From Deferribacter abyssi (GTDB taxonomy: Bacteria > Chrysiogenota > Deferribacteres > Deferribacterales > Deferribacteraceae): DNA of 64,000 nt. Below the pieces are notes generated by a model that saw only the letters and a program-made list of their open reading frames with translations, was not told where the DNA came from and did no database searches. The stretch lies in assembly GCF_049472655.1 (NCBI RefSeq), contig NZ_JAQNCS010000011.1, positions 15,762 to 79,761 on the forward strand. The letters are read 5' to 3'. Each line of letters opens with the position of its first letter. The stretch's first letter is position 1. Made by a program: the position numbers and the translations under genes. Shown one piece after another: positions 55,516-62,465 of the stretch.

Positions 55516-55546
55516 TAATAGGAACACTGGCGTCACCCCATTTTTT
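55510..55546 (-). repeat. Right copy of ~37-bp repeat flanking the T6SS operon
   Basis: Reads on the minus strand AAAAAATGGGGTGACGCCAG and ends TATTGACA. It begins 6 bases after the stop of the truncated IS4-like transposase, so it may be that element's end. The first 21 bases match the left copy at 19 positions in inverse orientation, and a third copy occurs near 58.3 kb. Confidence 0.6.
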
Positions 55547-55552
55547 GCAACA

Positions 55553-56203
55553 TTATGTAGCAAGTAAACTTTTACCACGCCTACGCCTTAAACATTTAAC
55601 ATAAAACTCATACTTTTTTTCAGATAAATAATCTTCTATATTATGAACAATCACTTGTTTTATCTGAACATGCCGAAAACTAAACAACCTTTTGACACCT
55701 AAGAATATCTGCCTTATTCCTTCGCTTATACGATAAAACAAAAATTTTATCTTATCAAATGCTTCTAAACCAACATACTTCTCCCTCTTCACTTGTTTCA
55801 ATAAAAGAAATGATTCTATCGATTTATAACTGTATAATATCAATAAATGCCAAGCAAATAATATTATCCCAAGCAAGGTTTTTATCCCTGAAAATTTCCT
55901 TACTATACACTTTTCTATCTGAAATTCTTGCTTCAAAAACCTAAAACTCTCTTCTATCTTCCATCTGCAAAAATACCCTTCTATCCGCCTTTTTACCTCT
56001 TTGGACTTCTTTATATGACCATTTGTAATAAAATAACTTCTTTCTTTATTTGATTTACCTTTTACACAAATCAAAGTTACATTATGACTACCCTTTGAGT
56101 TATTTCTGGTTTTAAACAATCGATCTGTTATATCATTTTTTGTAATGTATTCTTTTATTTCGTTTAAAGTAAATTCTGTAAAAGTGAAATTAGAATTTAA
56201 CAT
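55553..56203 (-). pseudogene. Truncated IS4-like transposase
   Basis: A 216-residue frame that is the C-terminal part of an IS4-type DDE transposase. The diagnostic Y-(2)-R-(3)-E-(6)-K signature is exact: YFCRWKIEESFRFLK. Before it come THNVTLICVKGK-type text (SHNVTLICVKGKSN) and RSYFITNGHIKK; after it KFSGIKTLLGIILFAWHL. The N-terminal half with the first catalytic aspartates is missing, since the frame begins 4 bases after the LysE gene stop; full proteins have ~400 residues. It is therefore unlikely to be active. It marks the right edge of the T6SS island, and the repeat at 55510-55546 directly follows it. Confidence 0.8.
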
Positions 56204-56207
56204 TGAG

Positions 56208-56882
56208 TTATATACGAATAAGAAAATTGTAGTTCTGAATTATCGTTACATATACGTCTTTAACCACAATGTATAAAAAATAAATTATACTTACTGAATA
56301 CAGATTTACAGTAATATACTTCATAAATTTTCCAATTTTGGCTTTCGATTTTATCATAACAACAATCGAAAAGTATTGACATAATAATGCTCCAACAAAA
56401 AACAAAAAACTAAAAAGAGTATAATAAAAAAAAGTTTGATATGGAATAAAGTTATGGTTTATTGTCGTAGAAAAAGTTACCCAGAAAACTATATAGGTAG
56501 GATTAGTAAGATAATAACTAATTACTAAAAAAACATTTTTAAAAATTGTTTTTCCATCTAATTTAAAATCCTCACTTATTCTATCTTCAAAATCTCTTTT
56601 TCTTCTAAAAAAAGGAAAAATAATTTCTTTTAAACCAATATATAAGAAAAATATTAATCCAATTATTTGAATAAATATTTTGATAAATGGATTAATATTT
56701 CCTAGCTGAACTGCTCCTAACAAAAAAATTTCACAAAATAAAAAGTCCACTAAAGAAGAAATAATTGCAATTGAAAAACCATGCCAAAATCCTCTTTCTA
56801 CTGCTCTGTTTAACATTATTTGCCCTAAAGATCCAATTGGCAAGGAATAAATAAAACCAAACAATAAAGCAACAATTATCAC
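56208..56882 (-). CDS. LysE-family exporter
   Basis: A 224-residue membrane protein with six hydrophobic segments. It starts IIVALLFGFIYSLPIGSLGQIMLNRAVERGFWHG, where PIGSLGQIML is the LysE/RhtB family's P-x-G-P/S motif (a serine stands at the usual proline). VISYYLTNPTYIVFWVTF is the second repeat's NP motif. Members export amino acids or small metabolites; the substrate here is unknown. The ATG overlaps the glycosyltransferase stop by 4 bases. The transposase remnant begins right after its stop codon, so its 3' context has been replaced. Confidence 0.82.
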   Translation of the reverse strand: MIIVALLFGFIYSLPIGSLGQIMLNRAVERGFWHGFSIAIISSLVDFLFCEIFLLGAVQLGNINPFIKIFIQIIGLIFFLYIGLKEIIFPFFRRKRDFEDRISEDFKLDGKTIFKNVFLVISYYLTNPTYIVFWVTFSTTINHNFIPYQTFFYYTLFSFLFFVGALLCQYFSIVVMIKSKAKIGKFMKYITVNLYSVSIIYFLYIVVKDVYVTIIQNYNFLIRI

Positions 56883-57604
56883 TTTATTATTCCTTTAAAG
56901 CTTACATTTTTGAAAGAATTCTTAAATATATTAAAAATTAACAAATAATTTAAGAAAATTGTTGTTACAATCTGAGATGTTGCTTTAAGATAATCGATTA
57001 ATGCTTTATCAAATCTATATTTTTCGTATTTTTTTAAATGTATTAGTCCATCCAAATCAACTATTAGTATTTTTCCATTTTTGCTTTTATAATATAAATT
57101 CAACAAAGTCTCCACACCATATTTAGTCTTTCTTATTTCTTCAATTATTGGAAGTATTTCATTTTTAAAACAAGCTCTTTCTCCTCCTAGCCAAACATCA
57201 ATGGGACCTGTTAAGTCAATTCTATGAGAATTCAATGGACAACGACGCCCAATTGTCATGTTTACACTTTTGGTCACCAATGGTACTACTAATTGTTCAA
57301 CATGTGTGCAGTTAAAACCTATAATATCGGCATCTACAAACAACAATATATCACCAGATGAATTCTCGATACCAGCCACCATTGCGTATGATTTACCCTT
57401 ATTTCTATCAAACCTTATATATTTAAATCCAAATGTTTTTGTTAGTTGATTTAATATCTGCGAAGTATTGTCAGTAGAACCATCATCTACCACAATAACC
57501 TCATCCACTAAATGACACTTCAAAAGTGCAATAATAATATCTTTTACAGTTCTCTCTTCATTAAAAACAGAAACTATCGCTGAAATCTTTTTACCTTTCA
57601 TCAT
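56879..57604 (-). CDS. Family-2 glycosyltransferase
   Basis: A 241-residue GT-A fold enzyme. KISAIVSVFNEERTVKDII begins the nucleotide-binding half, DEVIVVDDGSTDNTSQIL follows, and the metal-binding DxD is in LLFVDADIIG. GERACFKNEILP and KYGVETLLNLYY are the acceptor side (glycosyltransferases of this type often have a G-x-x-x-E/F and a KxGxE segment). One or two membrane helices may end it (TTIFLNYLLIFNIF). The sugar and acceptor are unknown; polyprenyl-phosphate transferases look similar. It starts 22 bases after the TetR gene with AAGGAGG before two ATGs, and overlaps the LysE gene. Confidence 0.82.
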   Translation of the reverse strand: MMKGKKISAIVSVFNEERTVKDIIIALLKCHLVDEVIVVDDGSTDNTSQILNQLTKTFGFKYIRFDRNKGKSYAMVAGIENSSGDILLFVDADIIGFNCTHVEQLVVPLVTKSVNMTIGRRCPLNSHRIDLTGPIDVWLGGERACFKNEILPIIEEIRKTKYGVETLLNLYYKSKNGKILIVDLDGLIHLKKYEKYRFDKALIDYLKATSQIVTTIFLNYLLIFNIFKNSFKNVSFKGIIK

Positions 57605-57626
57605 AATAATAGATCCTCCTTAATAA

Positions 57627-58208
57627 TTAAACTCTGAATAAAACAGTAATTATCTGCTCTGAAATCTTTTTTGTATTTAGTTGTTTATTAAGTGTTGAAT
57701 ACTCCAAAATTAACCCATTCATCATACTAATCAGCATAATTGTAACAATTTCAGCACTAACCTTTTTTTCTTTCAATTTTTCATTCATAACTTCTTCAAC
57801 AACAGGTTTAACTAAATTAATAATTTGTTTTTTAATTTCTATTATCTTTTTTTTAACTCGTAGATTTGTTAATGATAATTTAAAAGTAAAAAAGTTTATA
57901 AGATTCTTCTCTTTTAATCCAAAATCAAGATAATTTATAATAACTTTATGTAACCTCTTAATCGAGTTGTTTTCGTTATAAGCCGCTAATAAAGATTTTT
58001 TTAAACTATCAAAGGCATCATTAAGAACTTCATTATAAATTTCTTCTTTACCAGAGAAATAGTGATATAATGCTGCTTTTGTTATTCGAAGTTTTTTAGC
58101 AATATCATCCATAGAAGCACCAAGATATGTATATTGTGAAAAAAGCTTTCTTGCAGTCTTAATAATCTGAGATCTAGTATTTCGAACAATATTTTTCTTT
58201 ATACTCAT
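57627..58208 (-). CDS. TetR-family transcriptional regulator
   Basis: A 193-residue regulator. The N-terminal helix-turn-helix is textbook: SQIIKTARKLFSQYTYLGASMDDIAKKLRITKAALYHYFSGKEEIY (shown in pieces: AARKLF-like TARKLFSQ, DDIAKKLRITKAALYHYF). The C-terminal ligand domain is helical and hydrophobic. It is first gene of a unit with the glycosyltransferase and the LysE exporter, so it probably represses them and itself through the operator at 58220-58241. The ligand is unknown; an exported metabolite of the LysE protein would be a natural inducer. Confidence 0.9.
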   Translation of the reverse strand: MSIKKNIVRNTRSQIIKTARKLFSQYTYLGASMDDIAKKLRITKAALYHYFSGKEEIYNEVLNDAFDSLKKSLLAAYNENNSIKRLHKVIINYLDFGLKEKNLINFFTFKLSLTNLRVKKKIIEIKKQIINLVKPVVEEVMNEKLKEKKVSAEIVTIMLISMMNGLILEYSTLNKQLNTKKISEQIITVLFRV

Positions 58209-58219
58209 AAAAATACACC

Positions 58220-58241
58220 TTACCTACCATTTAGTAAGTAA
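58220..58241. promoter_or_regulatory. Inverted-repeat operator for the TetR regulator
   Basis: Plus strand TTACCTAC, 6 bases, GTAAGTAA: 8-base arms with one mismatch, centred 22 bases before the TetR start codon. Size and shape fit a TetR-family dimer site and the place fits autorepression. Confidence 0.6.
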
Positions 58242-58272
58242 TACTAATTATTTCTATTTAACTTTCCTGTAA

Positions 58273-58310
58273 TGTCAAGTAAAACTTAATCGTGGACTCA
58301 CCCCATTTTT
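58273..58310 (-). repeat. Third copy of the ~37-bp repeat, upstream of the TetR gene
   Basis: Minus strand starts AAAAATGGGGTGAGTCCACG and ends ACTTGACA, at the same spacing as the other two copies. Its TTGACA lies about 65 bases before the TetR start and could serve as a -35 element, although no good -10 follows at 16-18 bases. Confidence 0.5.
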
Positions 58311-58541
58311 ATGGTTATAAATTTAATATGTTTTTATACATTAAGATGTTATTCTTTATTGTTTGAAGAAAAAAAAATTCTTCGTTCTAGCAAATCATTC
58401 AGTTTTCTCCAATACAAGTTCTTCTAAAATCTCCATCCGTGGCAGTTCTATGGGAACTTAAACCACAAAAATGTTTTACAACAAACACAATAAAACAAAG
58501 TATTGCAACAAATTGTTGTGGCTCCAGCGGTATTATTTAAT

Positions 58542-58570
58542 TTGCTAATTATAATTAAATTTGTTATAGT
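58542..58570 (+). promoter_or_regulatory. Predicted glpK promoter
   Basis: TTGCTA (58542-58547), 17 bases, TATAGT (58565-58570). The start would be near 58577, giving a very short leader of about 11 bases. The ribosome-binding site AAGGGA lies within that leader. The palindrome at 58506-58518 lies just upstream of the -35. Confidence 0.5.
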
Positions 58571-58587
58571 AATAAAGAAGGGATACA

Positions 58588-60069
58588 ATGTCTAAGTATG
58601 TTTTAGCACTGGATTTAGGAACAACTGGAAATAAGGCTATTGTTTTTGATAAACAAGGTAATACCATAGCATCTGCATATTCTGAATTTCCACAAATTTT
58701 TCCTAAAGAAGGTTGGGTAGAACATAACCCTAACGATATATGGGAAACTGCACTAAAAGTCATTGCTATTGTCATTGAAAAAGTTGGTGCAAAAAATATT
58801 CAGGCCATAGGTATTACCAACCAAAGAGAAACAACTATAATCTGGGATAAAAAAACAGGGAAACCTTTATATAACGCTATTGTTTGGCAATGCAGGAGAA
58901 CCGAAAACATATGTAAGCATTTTTCTCAATTCAAAAAATTAATTAAAGAAAAAACAGGTTTATTTTTAGACCCCTATTTTAGCGCCACAAAAATAAAGTG
59001 GCTTATTGATAATGTAGAAGATGTAAATAAAAAGGTAAAATCAAAAGATGCACTTTTTGGCACAGTGGATTCCTGGATTTTATATAACCTAACTGCAGGA
59101 AAATGCCATGCTACCGATATTACAAATGCATCAAGAACAATGATTTTCAATATAAAAACATTAGAATATGATGAAGAACTTTTGAATCTCTTTGAAATTC
59201 CAAGACATTTACTACCGCAGGTTTTCCCTAGCAATCATTTATTTGGTTATACAAACAAAAAACTATTTGGAAAAGAAATTCCTATCACTGGCATTATAGG
59301 AGATCAACAGGCATCCCTTTTCGCACATGGTGGATGGCGAAACGGTTTAATTAAAAATACATACGGAACCGGTCTATTTATAATGACATCCACTAAAAGC
59401 AAAATTTATTACTCGGATAATCTTATTAGCACAATAGCTTGGCAAATTGATAATGATGTAGAATATGCCCTGGAAGGTAGTATATTTGTCGGTGGATCAT
59501 TAATTCAGTGGTTAAGAGATGGATTAGGAATAATAAATGACACAAAAGAAGTGGAAGATTTAGCCAAAAAAGTTAATTCTTCTGAAAACGTTGTTTTTGT
59601 ACCTGCATTAACCGGACTTGGTGCACCCTACTGGGATCCATCTGCAAGAGGGTTGGTAATTGGAATTACAAGGGGAACCACTAAAGAACATATAGCAAGA
59701 GCTGCTCTTGAAGGAATAGCATTTCAAACTCGTGACGTATTTGAAGAATTTGTCAAAACAACAAAAAATGAAATAGATTTTTCAACACTTGCAGTGGATG
59801 GTGGTGCTTCCAAAAACAATTTTTTAATGCAATTTCAAGCTGATATCTTAGGAATTGATATAGAAAGACCCTATATTACCGAATCCACTGCATTGGGTGC
59901 TGCTGCTATGGCTGCCATATCCACAGGTTTCTGGGACAAAAATAATATCCTCAAAATAAGAGAAATTGAAAAAGAATTTAAACCGAAAATGGATAATAAA
60001 ACACGTAAAAAAATATATAACAAATGGCTAAATGCATTACAAAGAAGTTTAAATTGGGCTAAAGATTAA
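58588..60069 (+). CDS. glpK: Glycerol kinase
   Basis: A 493-residue FGGY kinase that phosphorylates glycerol to glycerol-3-phosphate. The first phosphate loop LDLGTTGNKAIVFD, GWVEHNPNDIWET, and NQRETTIIWDKKTGKPLYNAIVWQCRRT are glycerol-kinase signatures. NTYGTGLFIMTST and PALTGLGAPYWDPSARG continue the match, and VDGGASKNNFLMQFQADIL and TALGAAAMAAISTGFW close the protein. Length is standard. AAGGGA lies 6 bases before the ATG. It stands alone, without glpF or glpD beside it, and its product would feed PlsY and PgsA encoded elsewhere in the window. Confidence 0.97.
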   Translation: MSKYVLALDLGTTGNKAIVFDKQGNTIASAYSEFPQIFPKEGWVEHNPNDIWETALKVIAIVIEKVGAKNIQAIGITNQRETTIIWDKKTGKPLYNAIVWQCRRTENICKHFSQFKKLIKEKTGLFLDPYFSATKIKWLIDNVEDVNKKVKSKDALFGTVDSWILYNLTAGKCHATDITNASRTMIFNIKTLEYDEELLNLFEIPRHLLPQVFPSNHLFGYTNKKLFGKEIPITGIIGDQQASLFAHGGWRNGLIKNTYGTGLFIMTSTKSKIYYSDNLISTIAWQIDNDVEYALEGSIFVGGSLIQWLRDGLGIINDTKEVEDLAKKVNSSENVVFVPALTGLGAPYWDPSARGLVIGITRGTTKEHIARAALEGIAFQTRDVFEEFVKTTKNEIDFSTLAVDGGASKNNFLMQFQADILGIDIERPYITESTALGAAAMAAISTGFWDKNNILKIREIEKEFKPKMDNKTRKKIYNKWLNALQRSLNWAKD

Positions 60070-60363
60070 TAGAAATGGTAGCTCAGCCTAGAATACTATA
60101 ATGAATATTCTTATATCAGATTTTAACTTTTTTCTTTATTTTTTACACTTATTAAATTTCTCATCGTAAACATTAGCACTATTTATACATACTAGAAAGT
60201 ATGTTTAGAGTTAAATTACTTAAAATATATACCAAATTTAAGACACTCAAATACAGGAATAATAAGTAAAAGGAGACATACTTACAAAAAGTTACATTTT
60301 AGAATTATTTGACCAATATTTTAAACTTGATATAATTAAAGTATACCATTTAAGGAGGATAAA
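60070..60363. other. 294-base gap between glpK and the HAD gene
   Basis: No gene is visible. A weak hairpin AGAATA...TATTCT (60090-60111) lies just after glpK, and ACATACT-AGAA-AGTATGT (60187-60204) forms a perfect 7-bp stem without a T-run. A 12-base match to the D-arm of tRNA-Ala (GGTAGCTCAGCC at 60078) is probably chance. The promoter of the next gene is at the right end. Confidence 0.55.
60309..60336 (+). promoter_or_regulatory. Predicted promoter of the HAD/old yellow enzyme pair
   Basis: TTGACC (60309-60314), 16 bases, TATAAT (60331-60336) preceded by TG as an extended -10. The start would be near 60343, 20 bases before the ATG, with AAGGAGG (60352-60358) in the leader. Confidence 0.6.
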
Positions 60364-61050
60364 ATGGTGGTTTTATCTTTTGATGTCTATGGCACGCTAA
60401 TTGATACGAAAGGAGTTTTTGATGAGATTGTCTCTATTGTAAAAGATGAAAAGCTTGCTTTACATGTCACCGATTTGTGGAGACAAAAACAACTTGAGTA
60501 TTCATTTAGAAGAGCGTTAATGCAAAACTACGTCGATTTTTCTGTCTGCACAAAACAGGCTCTCGAGTATGTAAACAATTACTTTAATTTGAATATAAGT
60601 GAAGATGAAATGAAAATACTGCTTGAGAAATATAAAAATCTTCCACCATTTGATGATGTGATTAGTTCGTTAAATGAATTAATGAATCTTGAAGTCAAAA
60701 TGTATGCTTTCTCAAACGGTAAACCTGAAGATTTGAATATTCTCCTTAATAATGCTGGGATTATTGATTATTTCGAAGGAATTATAAGCGTTGATGATAT
60801 AAAATCTTTTAAACCAAATCCTGCTGTTTATGCCCATTTTTTAAGAAGCTCAAAAGCTGAAAGAGAAAAGGCTTTCATGATTTCTGCTAATCCTTTTGAT
60901 GTTATTGGTGCAATTTCTGCTGGGATGTCAGCAATATGGGTAAACAGAGGCAAGAAGATCATTTTTGATCCGTGGGAACTTAAACCAACTTTTACAATCA
61001 ATTCTTTGAGAGAACTGCCCAAATTATTAAAAGATAACTATAGCTGTTAG
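60364..61050 (+). CDS. L-2-haloacid dehalogenase-type HAD hydrolase
   Basis: A 228-residue HAD-superfamily enzyme. The nucleophile motif is LSFDVYGTLIDTKG with D7; the tyrosine at +2 instead of aspartate is typical of type II haloacid dehalogenases rather than phosphatases. FSNGKPEDL is the second motif, SFKPNPAVYAHFL carries the lysine, and ISANPFDVIGAISAGMSAIWVNR the last acidic motif (in the dehalogenase form with N). Length matches. It may act on 2-haloacids or an unrelated natural substrate, as many members do. AAGGAGG precedes the ATG by 5 bases. The old yellow enzyme gene follows after 28 bases, so they are likely cotranscribed. Confidence 0.88.
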   Translation: MVVLSFDVYGTLIDTKGVFDEIVSIVKDEKLALHVTDLWRQKQLEYSFRRALMQNYVDFSVCTKQALEYVNNYFNLNISEDEMKILLEKYKNLPPFDDVISSLNELMNLEVKMYAFSNGKPEDLNILLNNAGIIDYFEGIISVDDIKSFKPNPAVYAHFLRSSKAEREKAFMISANPFDVIGAISAGMSAIWVNRGKKIIFDPWELKPTFTINSLRELPKLLKDNYSC

Positions 61051-61078
61051 TTTTAAAAAAATATAAGTGGAGGAGTAA

Positions 61079-62188
61079 ATGATTTTTAGTAATTTTAAAA
61101 TTGGTAATCTTAATCTCAAAAACAGAACAATAAGGTCTGCAACGTGGGAGGGTATGTGCGATAGTGATGGTAAACCGACTGAGCGTTTAATTAATTTGTA
61201 TGAACAGCTTGCTGAAAATGAGGTTGCACTTATAATCACTGGTTATGCCTATGCAAGTCAGGATGGTATTCAACTACCTGGTATGCTCGGTGTTCATGAT
61301 GATAACAACATTTCTGCTTTAAAGGAACTTGTTGATAAGGTGCATGAAAAAGGCGGCAAGATAGCAGTACAACTTGTTCATGCTGGTGGACAGGCAAACA
61401 GAAAATCTTCTGGACTCCAGCCTATTGCTCCATCTGCAGTGAATTTTCCAAGCTATTCAGAAGTGCCAAAGGAAATGACCATAGATGATATAAAAAGAGT
61501 AATCGCTGACTTTGGAAAAGCTGCAAGAAGGGTAAAAGAGGCAGGATTTGATGCAATTCAGTTGCACGGAGCACACGGATATTTGATTAACCAGTTTTTA
61601 TCTCCACTTACAAATAAGAGGACTGATGAGTATGGCGGAAGTCTTGAAAACAGAGCAAGGTTTTTAAAAGAAGTTGTAGCTGAAGTTAGAAATAAAGTAG
61701 GTAACGATTATCCTGTATTTATCAAGCTAAATTGCGATGATTTTTTAGATGGAGGATTTGCAATTGATGAGGCTGCAGAAGTTGCTAAAATGCTTGAAGA
61801 ATGGGGTATAGATGCTATTGAGGTTTCCGGTGGTTCTCCAGCATCAAAGGACACCTCTCCAGCAAGATCAAAAATTGATAGTGCTGAGAAAGAAGCTTAC
61901 CATAAAGAGTTATCTAATAGGATAAAACAAGTGGTTAATATTCCTGTAGCTGTGGTTGGCGGAATTAGAAGCTTCGAGGTTGCTACTGAGATTATTGATA
62001 ACGGTTTTGCTGATGCTGTTTCATTTTCAAGACCTTTGATAAGAGAGCCACATCTAATTAAAAGATGGAAAGAATCTGATAAAACAAAAGCAAAATGTAT
62101 TTCGTGTAATGGATGTTTTATGCCAGGGATAAAAGAAGGTGGAATTTACTGTGTGGTTGAAAAAAGGTTGAAAGAACAGCAAAAATGA
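61079..62188 (+). CDS. Old yellow enzyme-family NADH:flavin oxidoreductase with [4Fe-4S] site
   Basis: A 369-residue FMN TIM-barrel enzyme. IGNLNLKNRTIRSATWEGM begins the barrel, then VQLVHAGGQANRK, FDAIQLHGAHGYLINQFLSP (substrate HGAHGY), NKRTDEYGGSLENRARF, and FIKLNCDD. The C-terminus carries CISCNGCFMPG and a further cysteine in GGIYCVVE, the C-x2-C-x2-C-x11-C set that binds an iron-sulfur cluster in 2-enoate and dienoyl-CoA reductases; the usual FAD/NADH domain is absent. It would reduce activated C=C bonds using an external partner. It follows the dehalogenase gene by 28 bases. Confidence 0.92.
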   Translation: MIFSNFKIGNLNLKNRTIRSATWEGMCDSDGKPTERLINLYEQLAENEVALIITGYAYASQDGIQLPGMLGVHDDNNISALKELVDKVHEKGGKIAVQLVHAGGQANRKSSGLQPIAPSAVNFPSYSEVPKEMTIDDIKRVIADFGKAARRVKEAGFDAIQLHGAHGYLINQFLSPLTNKRTDEYGGSLENRARFLKEVVAEVRNKVGNDYPVFIKLNCDDFLDGGFAIDEAAEVAKMLEEWGIDAIEVSGGSPASKDTSPARSKIDSAEKEAYHKELSNRIKQVVNIPVAVVGGIRSFEVATEIIDNGFADAVSFSRPLIREPHLIKRWKESDKTKAKCISCNGCFMPGIKEGGIYCVVEKRLKEQQK

Positions 62189-62228
62189 TGTAAATTTACA
62201 TGAAGTTAAATTTGAAAACTTGAGATTT

Positions 62229-62301
62229 GGGGCGGTAGCTCAGCTGGGAGAGCACTACAATGGCATTGTAGGGGTCGGGGGTTCGACTCCCCTCCGCTCC
62301 A
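62229..62301 (+). tRNA. tRNA-Ala (anticodon GGC)
   Basis: Full cloverleaf. Acceptor stem GGGGCGG with CCGCTCC (one G-T pair), D arm GCTC/GAGC, and anticodon stem CTACA/TGTAG around ATGGCAT with anticodon GGC. The T arm is GGGGG/CCCCT with TTCGACT, and the discriminator base is A. CCA is not encoded. Confidence 0.95.
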
Positions 62302-62431
62302 CTCTATTTTATCCAATAAAATTAAAAAAGTTATGTTTTTAAAACAAATAATATCCATTTGATTTTTATATTTAAGCTTTTGAAGCTCTAAATTTCTTTG
62401 TATATATTTTTAAAAAAATCTTCAATTTTAT

Positions 62432-62460
62432 TTGAAGCTAAAAATTTTTAGGTGTAAAAT
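62432..62460 (+). promoter_or_regulatory. Predicted promoter of the radical SAM gene
   Basis: TTGAAG (62432-62437), 17 bases, TAAAAT (62455-62460), 5 bases before the ATG at 62466, which would make a leaderless mRNA. A CTTCAA-TTTTAT-TTGAAG palindrome (62420-62437) overlaps the -35 box. Confidence 0.42.
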
Positions 62461-62465
62461 ATAAT

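Larger units (their letters stand above)
58209..58587. other. 379-base divergent intergenic region between TetR gene and glpK
   Basis: No gene. It holds the TetR operator (58220-58241), a copy of the ~37-bp repeat (58273-58310), about 190 bases with no feature I recognise, a perfect short palindrome CAACAA-A-TTGTTG (58506-58518) and the glpK promoter. A minus-strand frame through 58380-58470 gives a peptide reading SSHRTATDGDF, which I cannot assign; it may be another relic of a mobile element. Confidence 0.6.

Noticed and set aside
58320..58480. CRISPR-like or other repeat structure in the TetR-glpK gap.
   Set aside because: No regular repeat-spacer pattern is present; only a single unassigned peptide-like frame.
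60078..60089. GGTAGCTCAGCC looks like the D-arm of tRNA-Ala.
   Set aside because: Only 12 bases match and the rest of a cloverleaf is absent; chance is adequate.
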